This document shows positions 36,851 through 51,179 of a stretch of DNA of 64,000 bases, in pieces. Within the stretch, counting starts at the first letter, position 1; every line of letters begins with the position of its first letter. The position numbers were made by a program, and so were the translations under genes. A model generated the notes under the pieces. The model was not told the DNA's origin, searched no databases, and was given only the letters and a program-made list of their open reading frames with translations. The DNA is from Whitmania pigra (lineage: Eukaryota > Annelida > Clitellata > Hirudinida > Haemopidae): assembly GCA_021613335.1 (NCBI GenBank), contig JAJTWR010000287.1, positions 1-64,000 of the forward strand, given 5' to 3'.

Positions 36851-38502
36851 TAAGTAAATTTCCGATTTGTTTTTTATATCTCTGTTGGAAATTTATTCGA
36901 TTTTATAAAAATTGTACTTATTTCAAAATTTTATTTTTGTTTTCAAACCGACAAACGTCTGACGTAAGAATGCACACCACTAGGCCAGCTGATTTGGGAC
37001 AAGCCTTCTCCAGCAATGGAACAGCTATCGCGTATTGAGCCAAATCATTGTGGTATGTTCCGCTTTGGAATGATTTTTTAAAATATCCCAGTTGCTCTAA
37101 ATAGCGTAGACATATATTTAAACATTTTGTAAACATATCATAACATAAAGAATATCTTAATTAGTTGATTGCACATTCTACTCTGTTGTGGCTCACAACT
37201 GACAACTTCTCGCAACTGCATTCACAAATAAATTCATAACTTAAAGTTTAGGCCTAATGTGAACTTTTTTTTTTTTTGCAAACTTTCACAAACGGAAAAT
37301 TGTCCAAAGACTGCAAAACTCAAAATAAGAATAAAGTTTTCCATTGTTACGTTTTTGTAAGGATGAAGCTAATCTACCATAATGCTTAAAAAATGTATTA
37401 ACATTAATACAATGCGCACCAAAGCTATTCTCATGGTAAAGGTTATTGTTATCGTACATGTTTTGTTAAGCTTGTCATGCTGGCTAGAGATACAATTAAT
37501 TTTTTTTTGATAAGTCGCATTTATCAATAACTACTTTTATATGAAAAAAAACATCAAATATGATAAGAAATGATTAATTAGATCTCAAAGCTGGTTAAAA
37601 GTTTTTTATCGTGATATTTCTTTGGCCGATATTTTTGGTTCACAAACGCTTGCGCCTCAGTAAAAAAAAAATAAGTATGAGTGGGTGTTAAATATGAAAA
37701 GAAAATTAAGTGAACACAAATTAAATATTTAAGCATAATATTTGATATATTATTTTCCAATAGAATTTTTATTAAGTTAAAGGATTTCGATCAACAAAAA
37801 ACAATTTTCATTTTAAATTCGACGCACCCTCGATTACGTCATTACTGGTTTGTTTGTGAACGTCATATAATATAGCTTTGACAACAAGATCTACATTTTT
37901 TTTATAGAAACATTTATTTCTATTCTCTTCTGTTTAAGTTTTACATAAATATCTAAAATATCTCGAGGCAAGATATATTTTAGTCAAGTTATTTTCCATC
38001 TTTAAAGAAAATATTAAAGTCTCTCTAACTACTAAATTAATCAATAATTGTTTTTGAACGTTCGTTAAATGTGCGCTAACCAAATTTAGTCTGGTTGTCT
38101 TCAATTCCAGCGTGAAGATCCGACTTATGGCTTCCAACAGGGAGAGACAACAGAGTAAATGGATGTTATCAGAAATATTCAATTTATTTTATTTTATATT
38201 TTTACTCAACAGAGTAAATGGATGTTATCAGAAATATTTATTTTGTTTCAATCTTAATAATAACTAAAACTAAGTTTTTTAGCAAGTTGTTAGTAATTAA
38301 ATTGTGATGTGATAAACTGAAGACTGTTTATTTTTAATCGGCATAAATTATTGTTATATAAAAACACAATGGTAATTTTGATAACCGTTTTATCCAGTAT
38401 GTTTAGTAAATGACAGCTTGAAGCAATTACTATAACAATCTATTATTATTATTATTACATTTGCAAGCATCACTTGATAATTTGTTAGTTATTATTAAAC
38501 AG
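36851..38502. other. Gene-poor spacer at the strand switch, with a 32-bp direct repeat
   Basis: Separates the minus-strand protease cluster from the plus-strand genes. A 32-bp sequence starting CAACAGAGTAAATGGATG is repeated exactly at 38148-38179 and 38207-38238. A 72-codon minus-strand frame at 36918-37136 was not recognised as any family. Upstream exons of the Gln-rich gene may lie here, but none was identified. Confidence 0.4.
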
Positions 38503-40308
38503 ACGTTCCACCTTTTCCGGCTGGAGATCAGCAGATGTCACCGAATTTTTTCGAGCAAAATGGAATTTCACCTCATTCTCAGCTTTACTGTAGGACAGGT
38601 AAAAATAACTCAATTAATGCGATTATTGCTTATTTACCTTTAAATTATCGATGTTAAAGTGAATGAGAACAGAATTTAGAGTTCTAAATGTAGAACAGTT
38701 TGTTTTTTAATTTATTTTTCTTAAAAGTTGTTCTGCAAATCAAAATTAGATGTTTTCACTTGTTTTAAAATTATTTTTATGGTTTGTACTTTGTGAATCC
38801 TTATTTGTGAAACAAAAATAATTTCATTCACGATTGTTATCATAAATCTATTGTCAATTTAACCTAATTTAATTTAATATCAAAGTGAATTACTCTCCAG
38901 CATTTAGGAAAATAAGTCGCGATGTGAATTTTCAATACTATGTTAATCATCGTGTGGTTATAAACTAAATGAATCCTATCACAATTTTAAGAAAACTTAT
39001 TCAAAAAAAAAAAGTTTATTAAAATCGAAATCAAAGTAAAAAAAGAATAATTTATTTCACAATAAAAGTGGTCAAATTACGTTAGTGAAGTCAAATTACA
39101 GGTAAACTGCCATTTCCAGTTTCGACAGGACACCACTCCACACCATTGTACGACCGAAGTAACAACTACTCCCAAGGTCAGACTCCAAAGTATCCCGTTG
39201 CTCAACAACTTTCCCAACAGACTCAACAATCTCATCAGTTTCAGCAGGGCAGTGCCGTTGTATCCAGAGCCAATGGTTAATCTGCTGAAGAAATTACAGA
39301 TGCTCTTTTTTTTATTAGACTATCATTTAATATTGATATTTATTTTAAAACATCTTCAGGAAATCAGGCAGAATCGAAACAAAGTTCATTCAACTCTCCA
39401 AACAACCAAATGGTCTGTCGGACCCAACAGATGTACGACTCGAACAACAACGGTAGTCCTTGCGTCAATTGTACTGGTATGGGAATGGGTAGCAGCGGTA
39501 TGGGTAACCAACATTGGGGAGGTTATTACCAAAACGGTGGAAGCTGGAATTCCCAGATACCTCCTAGCTCTTCATCTATGGCACCTTCCCACCACCACCA
39601 AAGTCAGCAACAGCAACAACAGATGATGCAACAAAGTCCCAATCGACAACAAATGATGGGACAATACAGTAAGTGAACATTATTTTATTCAGTGATTATT
39701 AGATTTGACCAAAGTTCGTCATGCTTACTTCTAACTCTGCCTATCTACAGTTGGAGACCAAGCCTATTCTTCGCAGCTACAACAACCGCAACAGCAGCAA
39801 CAATTGATGTACGATCCCGGCTCGGGCATGCAAAACTGCTACCAATCTCATTACCCGCAGCAATTCTTACCACACACTCAACAACCTCAGTCTCCAGGTC
39901 AACAACCGATGCAATCTCAATGTAGCGGAATGTATTGCAACTCCAGTCCCGGCGTACCCGGAGGTTACCCTCGTTCCGTAATCTGTTTCCCGCCAATACT
40001 AACCCATTACAATGACTGAAATTCAAAATCTCAACCTTAGTCCCTAAGACTGAAAATGTCTTCGAGCAACTGTTAATAATTTAATTTACTGACAGGATGA
40101 TGAAGTTGTAATAGTATGCAAATTATCTCAATCAATAACTTGCTAATATTATCATTAAGTAATTATTTATTGAATAAAGCCAAAATTAATTGTAAATGTT
40201 AAAGGCATGTACCAGACAAGGAATAACAACAGACTAATGCCAAGTCAAGGAAGTTTCAACCGTCCGTCAGCCAGCCAACAACCCTATACAATGCGAAAAA
40301 GTTGGTGA
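38503..40308 (+). CDS. Gln-rich protein of unknown function, 5' end uncertain
   Basis: Five exons with consistent phase 1 junctions: 38503-38598, 39102-39275, 39360-39668, 39751-39963, 40205-40308. From the first Met (38535) they give 864 nt, 287 residues. The first exon has a good acceptor (ATTATTAAACAG) and reads open before that Met (VPPFPAGDQQMSPNFFEQ), so it may be internal with upstream exons not found. The protein is low complexity: QQLSQQTQQSHQFQQ, a Gly/Met/Asn-rich part (GMGMGSSGMG), HHHQSQQQQQQMMQQSPNRQ, and a tail PYTMRKSW. Such composition is common in the activation regions of transcription factors and RNA-binding proteins, but no DNA-binding or RNA-binding domain is visible. 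Skipping the last intron would end the protein at 40018 instead. Confidence 0.6.
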
Positions 40309-41725
40309 AGTAAGAGCTTTTTTCTTATTTTAATGTTTTCATTGAATTAATTAATTTTCATCAAATAATATCAGTCATTTAAATTTCTAAATTTCTACAC
40401 TTGACATTTCAGAAAATACGTGCAACGTATGACGTAAAACTCTCAGCCAAGGAAAAATTGGACATTGTTTTTAAATAAAACCTAGTTGTTTTAGCTCAGT
40501 TATTACAAGCGCTTAAATTTTTATTGAATGTATTTTTTTATTTGTGGATAATTTTTTAACCTTTCAACCAGATTTGCCCTATGACCAGAGCACGGTTAAA
40601 AGACTGAGAGGCTCGACCAACTCCTAGATCTGTTTCAATGAAAAAAGTTGCAAAACTTCAAACTAAAAGTACCGCCATTTTTACGAACGTCTGCGTCAAT
40701 CGTCAACGTTTCCTTACCAGTTTTGCCTCCATCTTACTTAACAAAGCACTTGTTCCGGATTCAAATCAGAAATGCAAATTCCTTACGACTTTTTCAATGT
40801 GACTATAATCCCAGTGCAATGATTGGTTATAAGTGAAATCACCTATGACTTTTCTGATTACATTAAAATGAGGAGCCAGAAATTTTGAGTCCCAAATTTT
40901 AATTTGAGTCCCAGAAGCAGGTTGCTCTAAGACATAACCAAATAATTTTAAACAAAATACTTTTTCATTGGAAAGCAACATAAAATGTACCATGCTGTAA
41001 AAGGTGTTTTTTGATGAAATAAACGGTTTTGCATTCCTGTAATGAATACATTGTTGATGAAAACTGTAAGATTGCAATGTAATAGATTGAAAATAAAATT
41101 TAAAAAATAAAGTTGTATATAAGAACTCGAACATTAGGGAACATTATAATTTAACACGGGCGAAATACCTTACACTCGTGAAAACTTGCAAAAAAATTTC
41201 TTTATAGAAATCAAACAATTAAATTTATAAATTTTTAACAAATATATTAAACAAATTTTACACAATCTGTTCGTGCGAAGATTTTTTCTGTGTTTTAAAA
41301 TAACTTTTCTAAAAAGTATATTTTGGATACTTATTTAAATGACATTAAATTAAAAAGTTAAATATTTTTTAATGCAAAATATTTCATTGACCTGCGAGCC
41401 TCCTCGTCAACGTGTTAGGGCTGTAAGGTGTGGTTATATGCCTTTGTTTGCTTTTAGACCGGCGTAAGGTTAGGTCGTGATTCTATTGCATTAAGAATTG
41501 AATCAAATTCTTAAATGCTTCTATTTGGGCTTGCATAGAGATTTAGAGCATGTTAAATTAATTTCGAGGAAGTGGCTATTATACTAATTTGTTGCCAAGA
41601 AACGGCTGCTTAATGAATTATTGAAGATAAAACAATAGCACACTATTATTTGACAATTAAATGGAAATTCAAGGAAAATGACATAAAGGTAAAACAAAGT
41701 TATATTTTGTCTCAGAATTTAAGAA
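40309..41725. other. Spacer between the Gln-rich gene and GDP-L-fucose synthase
   Basis: Contains the 3' UTR of the Gln-rich gene and the 5' region of the next. The frames at 40648-40836 and 40766-41134 overlap each other on opposite strands and have no recognisable domain. No transposon ends seen. Confidence 0.4.
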
Positions 41726-45027
<3,302 letters not shown>

Positions 45028-47041
45028 ACTCAGGAGTAACAGAATAAATTAGATTAATTTAATTGGGTTGTTAAATTAATTATCGAGATTTTATTCATGG
45101 GTTCTCTGCCTTGGATGTTTTTTGTTTCTAGCTGAATAGTGGACATTTTCAATTTTTATTTGATGCTACTTTAGGAATTAAATTCATGGCATATTTTTCA
45201 GCTGCATTTTACTTGCATACAAAAATTTTCTAACGGTATGCAAACCGTACAATATAATCCTAACAGTCTTTCCTGTCTTGGCCGATAATTTCTTCTATTT
45301 TCCCTGAGTCGATATTCTTCAGCAACATTCAAATAATTAGAAATAACATGTATGAATCTTTGACAATTCCCGATCTTGAATATTTCAATGTTCTCATTTT
45401 CTGGTAATGCTTTAAATCTGCCCACCACTAAACTAATATTTATAAGCTAAAATTAGATTTTAAAGCCTAGTTAATAATATTTAAACAGTATCTGGTTTTT
45501 AATCTGAGTTGTATTGAGAGTATCGAATTTTTTAACAATTGTCAATTAATGTTCTCTTTAAACTGCTTTTATCATTCTCGGTGATGACTATTGCTGTTCT
45601 TGCTGAAGCTGGTTGCATTAGCAGCTAAAGATTCGATAAATAAATAATAAAAAAGCTAAAAATACAATTATAGTCAGTGATAATAGGATTTTATTTTCCA
45701 ACATCTTCGAGTTATATTAATAATATCATTATTATTGTTATTATTATTATCATTATTATTATTATAAGCATTATTATTGTGTTTAATTTTATGTTAAATA
45801 CTAATCATTATTACTATTAAATAATAAATTCCGTGAGACATTTGCATTCTTGTAATGTTCTTGTACTTATATGCAATAATATTCAAAATTATTATGATCT
45901 GTAATGGTGAATGACTTCAAAATAATAAAATTATTCGACGCAGGCGACACCTGACATATTGATCAATAAGCAATATAAGTATATAATAAATTTTTTAAAG
46001 CGATACTGCTTTTCACACGTCAGTATTGTGGATTGATATATAATCAAAATCCTAGATATTTTTTATTTAATTAAAATTTTTGCTTATTTTTTAAAATTTA
46101 ATTTAAATTTGAATAATTTTGAAAAATAGTTTTTTGAGCATAAAAAATACTCGAAAATAATACGATCTTGCCAAAAGTTAAACTAAATTTTAAACTTAGT
46201 AAAACTCGTTAAGATGTGCGATAATAGCAGTTGATGCTAAAATTAATTAGATACCAAAGTTCTTCCAAGCAAAAGTGAGCTTTAACTAAACCTTCTCTGC
46301 GATAACATCCGTGTAACGAACTAAAATAATAATAAAATTATCTTTCATTTTGGCCAACAATTTACGTGAGTAAGGGGACTTAAACCATAATTTTAAGACC
46401 TATTTTACATAGCAAATATCAGCTGAAAAGTTGAAATAAAATAATTTACTTTAAAATACTGTAATTTAACATTTAAATTGTTAAAAATATCCTCTCTCCA
46501 AAGAGTGAAATTGAATCACAATGATGGATGCGAGAATTGGTAACATTTGAACTTGAGAGTTGCAACCTGATGCACTGGAGACACGTCATGCTCAAATAAT
46601 TTATCCATTTTATGAATAAATAGTGGAATTGATAATCTGTTGTCTCCGAAAACATTTAGCTATTAAATCAAGTTTATTGCGATTCCAAATCATCCTTAAG
46701 AAAGGAATATATATTTAGCACTTTGTACTAAGCCTGATTTAAATTTTAAGAATTTGTAATCTCTGATTAAAAAACGACTGCCCATCTTGGCCCGTAAAAT
46801 ACACCGCCGATCAATAACAAAATGTTTCAGTCTGAACAAAGAGCCAATGTTTGAACTAAGCATGATTTAAATTTTAAGAATTTTTAATCTCTGTTTAAAA
46901 CATGCCCACCTTGGCCCATAAACAAAATCCGAACAAAGAGCCATTGTTAAAAAAGATTACTTATATCAGCCAGGCGTGTCACCTAATGTCCACTGGGATT
47001 TTTCCATATTTTCTACGTTTACTGTTCACAAGAATCTCATC
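45028..47041. other. Intergenic spacer with a tandem duplication upstream of the first micro-exon gene
   Basis: No gene recognised; the 76-codon minus-strand frame at 45198-45428 has no family signature. A unit at 46729-46852 is repeated in shortened form at 46858-46948, sharing TGATTTAAATTTTAAGAATT, CTTGGCCC and GAACAAAGAGCCA. The second copy ends only about 90 bp before the start codon at 47042, so it may be part of the promoter. A weak TATA-like CTTATATCAG lies near 46960. Confidence 0.5.
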
Positions 47042-49720
47042 ATGAGGATCATCCTCCTTTTGCCTGTTCTTCTGCTCGTGCTCCTAGTTTCTGGTTAGTT
47101 CATCCAGTAGTTAGTTAGTAAATATTTTGTTTAGTAATTAGTAGTTAGTAAACGATTAGTTTAGTCAGTAATTAGATGGTAAATATTTAATTAAGTTAGT
47201 AATTATTTTGGGAAATGATACTTTTAGACACGAGTTGATGAAATATGCATTCAATATTTGTTAAAATAAATATTTGTTAAATGATTTGAACTTTCTCCAG
47301 ATGGCTATGGAGAAGAAGGTAAGTATTTAGCGCTTAATTAATTTAAAATAAGAGAATATATTAAGACAAAACTTTTAACGCACAGTTGCTCATAGGAAAT
47401 TTTCCCTATAATCTCAAAATAAAAATACTAACTTATTTTATAAAACATTTTCTAATCGTAATAATATATATGTGATTATAGTTTATTATTGGTTATTAAT
47501 ATCTTTAGAAGTACTTTGGTTATATTTTGTAAGTACTCATTCATTGCGCAGAGGGTACTTGGCTACATAAATGTCAATTTTAGACAATTTTTCATTTACG
47601 AACTTATATAACTTAACTGAAATTTCAGCAAATCTTGATATATTATTAAATTTGATAAAAACTTATTATCGGAAATTAATTTTAATTAACAATTAAAACT
47701 TTGTCAGGTAATGATGCTGTTCTCGATATTCCAGGTGTGGCTGAGGAGGGTAAATACCTTTTAGTCAAAATCTAGTAGTACTACTAGTAGTAATTAGTAA
47801 TGTCAGTATTTTTATTGGTTTTTTAAAGTGCTTATTAAATTGGCATTAATTGCAGAATTGCCAATAGCAACGCTTATTCCTTTTGAAAAGGAAGAGGAAC
47901 AGGCTGAGGATAAGGGTAACCACCTTTTAGTCAATAATTAATATTAACACTGTTATTATTGTTCATGTGGTTATTGGATAATAGAAGTATTGGTATGGTT
48001 GGTATTTTTATTGGTTAATAATTAAATATGGTTATTAAACTGGTATTAATTGTAAAATTGCCAGCAACAGAAAAACCTGATGAAAAGGAAGAGCCTAAAG
48101 ATGAAGGTAACCATCTTTTAATCAATAATTAAGATTAATAATTTAATTGTTATTGTCTATGTAGTTATCGTTTTTGATTATTATTATCTTTAGAAGTACT
48201 TTGTTTATATTTTGTAAGTACTCATTCATTGTGCAGAAGTATTGATATTGTTGGAAGTTTCATTGGTTAATAATTAAATATGATTATTAAACTGGCATTA
48301 ATTTTAGAATTACTTTTCAACAGAAAAATCTGATGAAAAGGAAGAGCCTAAAGATGAAGGTAACCCTTTTTTAATCAATAATTAAGATTAATAATTTAAT
48401 TGTTATTGTCAATGTCGTTATCGTTTTTAATTATTATTATCTTTAGAAGTACTTTGTTTATATTTTGTAAGTACTCATTCATTGTGCAGAAGTATTGATA
48501 TTGTTGGAAGTTTCATTGGTTAATAATTAAATATGATTATTAAACTGGTATTAATTTTAGAATTACTTTTCAACAGAAAAATCTGATGAAAAGGAAGAGC
48601 CTAAAGATGAAGGTAACCATCTTTTAATCAATAATTAAGATTAATAATTTAATTGTTATTGTCTATGTAGTTATCGTTTTTGATTATTATTATCTTTAGA
48701 AGTACTTTGTTTATATTTTGTAAGTACTCATTCATTGTGCAGAAGTATTGATATTGTTGGAAGTTTCATTGGTTAATAATTAAATATGATTATTAAACTG
48801 GCATTAATTTTAGAATTACTTTTCAACAGAAAAATCTGATGAAAAGGAAGAGCCTAAAGATGAAGGTAACCCTTTTTTAATCAATAATTAAGATTAATAA
48901 TTTAATTGTTATTGTCAATGTCGTTATCGTTTTTAATTATTATTATCTTTAGAAGTACTTTGTTTATATTTTGTAAGTACTCATTCATTGTGCAGAAATA
49001 TTGATATTGTTGGAAGTTTCATTGGTTAATAATTAAATATGATTATTAAACTGGCATTAATTTTAGAATTACTTTTCAACAGAAAAATCTGATGAAAAGG
49101 AAGAGCCTAAAGATGAAGGTAACCATCTTTTAATCAATAATTAAGATTAATAATTTAATTGTTATTGTCTATGTAGTTATCGTTTTTGATTATTATTATC
49201 TTTAGAAGTACTTTGTTTATATTTTGTAAGTACTCATTCATTGTGCAGAAGTATTGATATTGTTGGAAGTTTCATTGGTTAATAATTAAATATGGTTATT
49301 AAACAGGCATTAATTTTAGAATTACTTTTCAACAGAAAAATCTGATGAAAAGGAAGAGCCTAAAAATGAAGGTAACCATCTTTTAATCAATAATTAAGAT
49401 TAATAATTTAATTGTTATTGTCAATTAAATAACAATATTTAATTTATCGTTATCGTTATTGATTATTATTATCTTAAGAAGTACTTTGGTTATATTTTGT
49501 TATTACTCATTCATTGTGCAAAAGGGACTTGGCTACATACATTTCAATTTTAGACAATTTTTCTTTTACGAACTTATTCGAATTTCAGCAAATCTTAATA
49601 TATTATTATACTTAATGACAAGTTATTGTCGGAAATTAATTTTAACTAACAATTAAACCTTTAATAGATAATGATGATGATAATGATGCTGTCAAGATTC
49701 CAGATGTAAATACCTTTTAG
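47042..49720 (+). CDS. Micro-exon gene 1: secreted acidic Lys/Glu/Asp-rich repeat protein
   Basis: Exons: 47042-47093 (signal peptide MRIILLLPVLLLVLLVS), 47301-47318, 47708-47749, 47856-47915, 48065-48106, 48324-48359, 48577-48612, 48830-48865, 49083-49118, 49336-49371, 49668-49720 (stop TAG). All internal exons are 18-60 bp, phase 1-1, multiples of three, so any can be skipped without a frameshift. The sum is 447 nt, 148 residues. Five 36-bp exons each encode EKSDEKEEPKDE or a near copy; 48065-48106 is a 42-bp relative. The last exon (DNDDDNDAVKIPD...) is a duplicate of 47708-47749 (GNDAVLDIPG...) that has lost 13 bp around its donor. The mature protein is short, highly charged and Cys-free, so probably disordered. 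An extra 3' exon may exist at 50119-50150. Function unknown. Confidence 0.7.
48065..49400 (+). repeat. Tandem array of 253-bp units, each carrying one micro-exon
   Basis: Exon starts at 48324, 48577, 48830, 49083 and 49336 are exactly 253 bp apart; the first, more diverged unit (48065) is 259 bp from the next. Intron sequence is repeated along with the exon. Intron variants alternate: GTAACCATC with CTATGTAGTTATCG after units 0, 2 and 4, GTAACCCTTTTTT with CAATGTCGTTATCG after units 1 and 3, giving a higher-order unit of 506 bp. Confidence 0.95.
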
Positions 49721-50118
49721 TCAAAATTTAGTAGTAGCACTGGTATTGACATTGACATTCCGGAACAAATTTAATAATGATCATATCCATCTATAGATCT
49801 ATATCCGGAACTTTTTCGTTATGTTAATAACCAATCCGATAACCCGATACAAATAAAACATAATCGTTTTTTATTAATCAATAAAGTCAACATTGTTTTT
49901 AATAACTAGTTTTTAGTCTACAAAAAAATGTCCTTGTTGAAGCAATTATGGATTTTAAACATATTACTTAATATTTGAATATCTTAGCGCATTAATTTAA
50001 ACATTTATTATTACAGTGTATTGCAATTATGAAATGATCCATCGCAAATTAGTTAACAAATACTATTTAATAAGGCATTAACAAGCCTTACATTTTTTTT
50101 AAATTGTGATTTGTTCTA

Positions 50119-50150
50119 GCGCCAGAACAAAACGACAAAGACGACAAGTA
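50119..50150 (+). other. Possible 3' micro-exon of micro-exon gene 1
   Basis: After TTTGTTCTAG the sequence reads CG followed by PEQNDKDDK and TAA, matching the phase 1 entry and acidic composition of the other exons. Joining an upstream phase 1 exon to it while skipping 49668-49720 would give an alternative C-terminus. Only the acceptor and the composition support this. Confidence 0.35.
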
Positions 50151-50939
50151 ATTATAATGTTTTATGTTATTATTAAATTATTGATAAAGTAATGCATTAA
50201 ATATATGTTAAAGAATAATCTTATTTGTCATTATTGATTAATTGCTAATAAAATTATTCAAGGCCCAAAGAAGAAAATGCCCCTTGAAATAACTTTGACT
50301 TGTGGCAAAATAGAAATTGCTTATACCTGCATGCATTTTTGAAGGTCATGCATATTATGCATCTTTTCACTAACTTTTGGATATATTGCATAAAAAAATC
50401 TACTAAATTCATAAGATTATAACATTATTATCAATAAAATTGTTCCTTCAATCTGAGTTACATGAATTTAAATTGACTTGGTTCCTGATTGAATTTTTCT
50501 TCAACCTCGACAATAATCCGTATATTTTTCAACTTACAGAATCTAAATAATTATAGACCAACTTTTGCGACTAAAGTGTTTGTCAGTAAAATGTCAATAA
50601 ATAAAATAATGTATGGATTAGAATCAAAACATTTGAGCGATGCAGCAGTTGTGATTGCAAAGTGCTGACAAATTCATTGATCTTGTCAAACATTTGATTG
50701 ACATTCAAACATGCATTCTAGATTCGTTGTTTTTTGGTTTTTTTTATTTATTTTTGGATTATTACAACGGTAATTAAACCAGGCAAATGAAAGTACAAAA
50801 CGCAATTAAAAATCACTCTAAAATTTGAATTCGTGCTGTTATCCTTAACCAAACTGAAAGCCCGTGAATCTTATGTATTATAAATCTTTAAATTTTAATT
50901 TTAATTGATCGTCTGCCAGCAATTTCAGTTAACACAAAT

Positions 50940-50997
50940 GTCATAAGAATGTCACGCAAGTGTCACAAGAACGTCACACAAGTGTCACATCAGTCAA
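50940..50997. promoter_or_regulatory. Phased GTCAC repeat array upstream of micro-exon gene 2
   Basis: GTCAT/GTCAC pentamers start at 50940, 50951, 50962, 50973 and 50984, exactly 11 bp apart, with GTCAA near 50993. The array ends about 45 bp before a TATA box. Spacing of one helical turn puts all sites on one DNA face, as expected for a multimeric activator site; the factor is unknown. Confidence 0.6.
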
Positions 50998-51040
50998 TAA
51001 CGTAGTCACTTCAACAACATTTCATTGTTTAACATTTGAA

Positions 51041-51048
51041 TATAAAAA
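51041..51048 (+). promoter_or_regulatory. TATA box of micro-exon gene 2
   Basis: TATAAAAA lies 139 bp before the start codon at 51180 and just downstream of the GTCAC array. No better core promoter was seen nearby. Confidence 0.5.
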
Positions 51049-51179
51049 TCAAAACAAGACATATTTGCCCATTTAACTTAACGCTTAACTTTTGGGTACC
51101 AGACTTGATTGTGTAATAAAATAAATAATTCAGTAAGTAACACATTCACAAATCTTTTTAAGGATATCCGCTGTTAAGT

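Noticed and set aside
36918..37136. 72-codon minus-strand frame
   Set aside because: No domain, no splice context with copy E, and no repeat elsewhere in the window; left unannotated.
45198..45428. 76-codon minus-strand frame
   Set aside because: No family signature and no supporting splice sites or neighbours; probably chance.
48065..49400. Regular repeats with constant spacing, CRISPR-like at first sight
   Set aside because: The whole 253-bp unit is repeated, the spacers are not unique, and each unit has splice sites around an in-frame exon in a eukaryotic setting.
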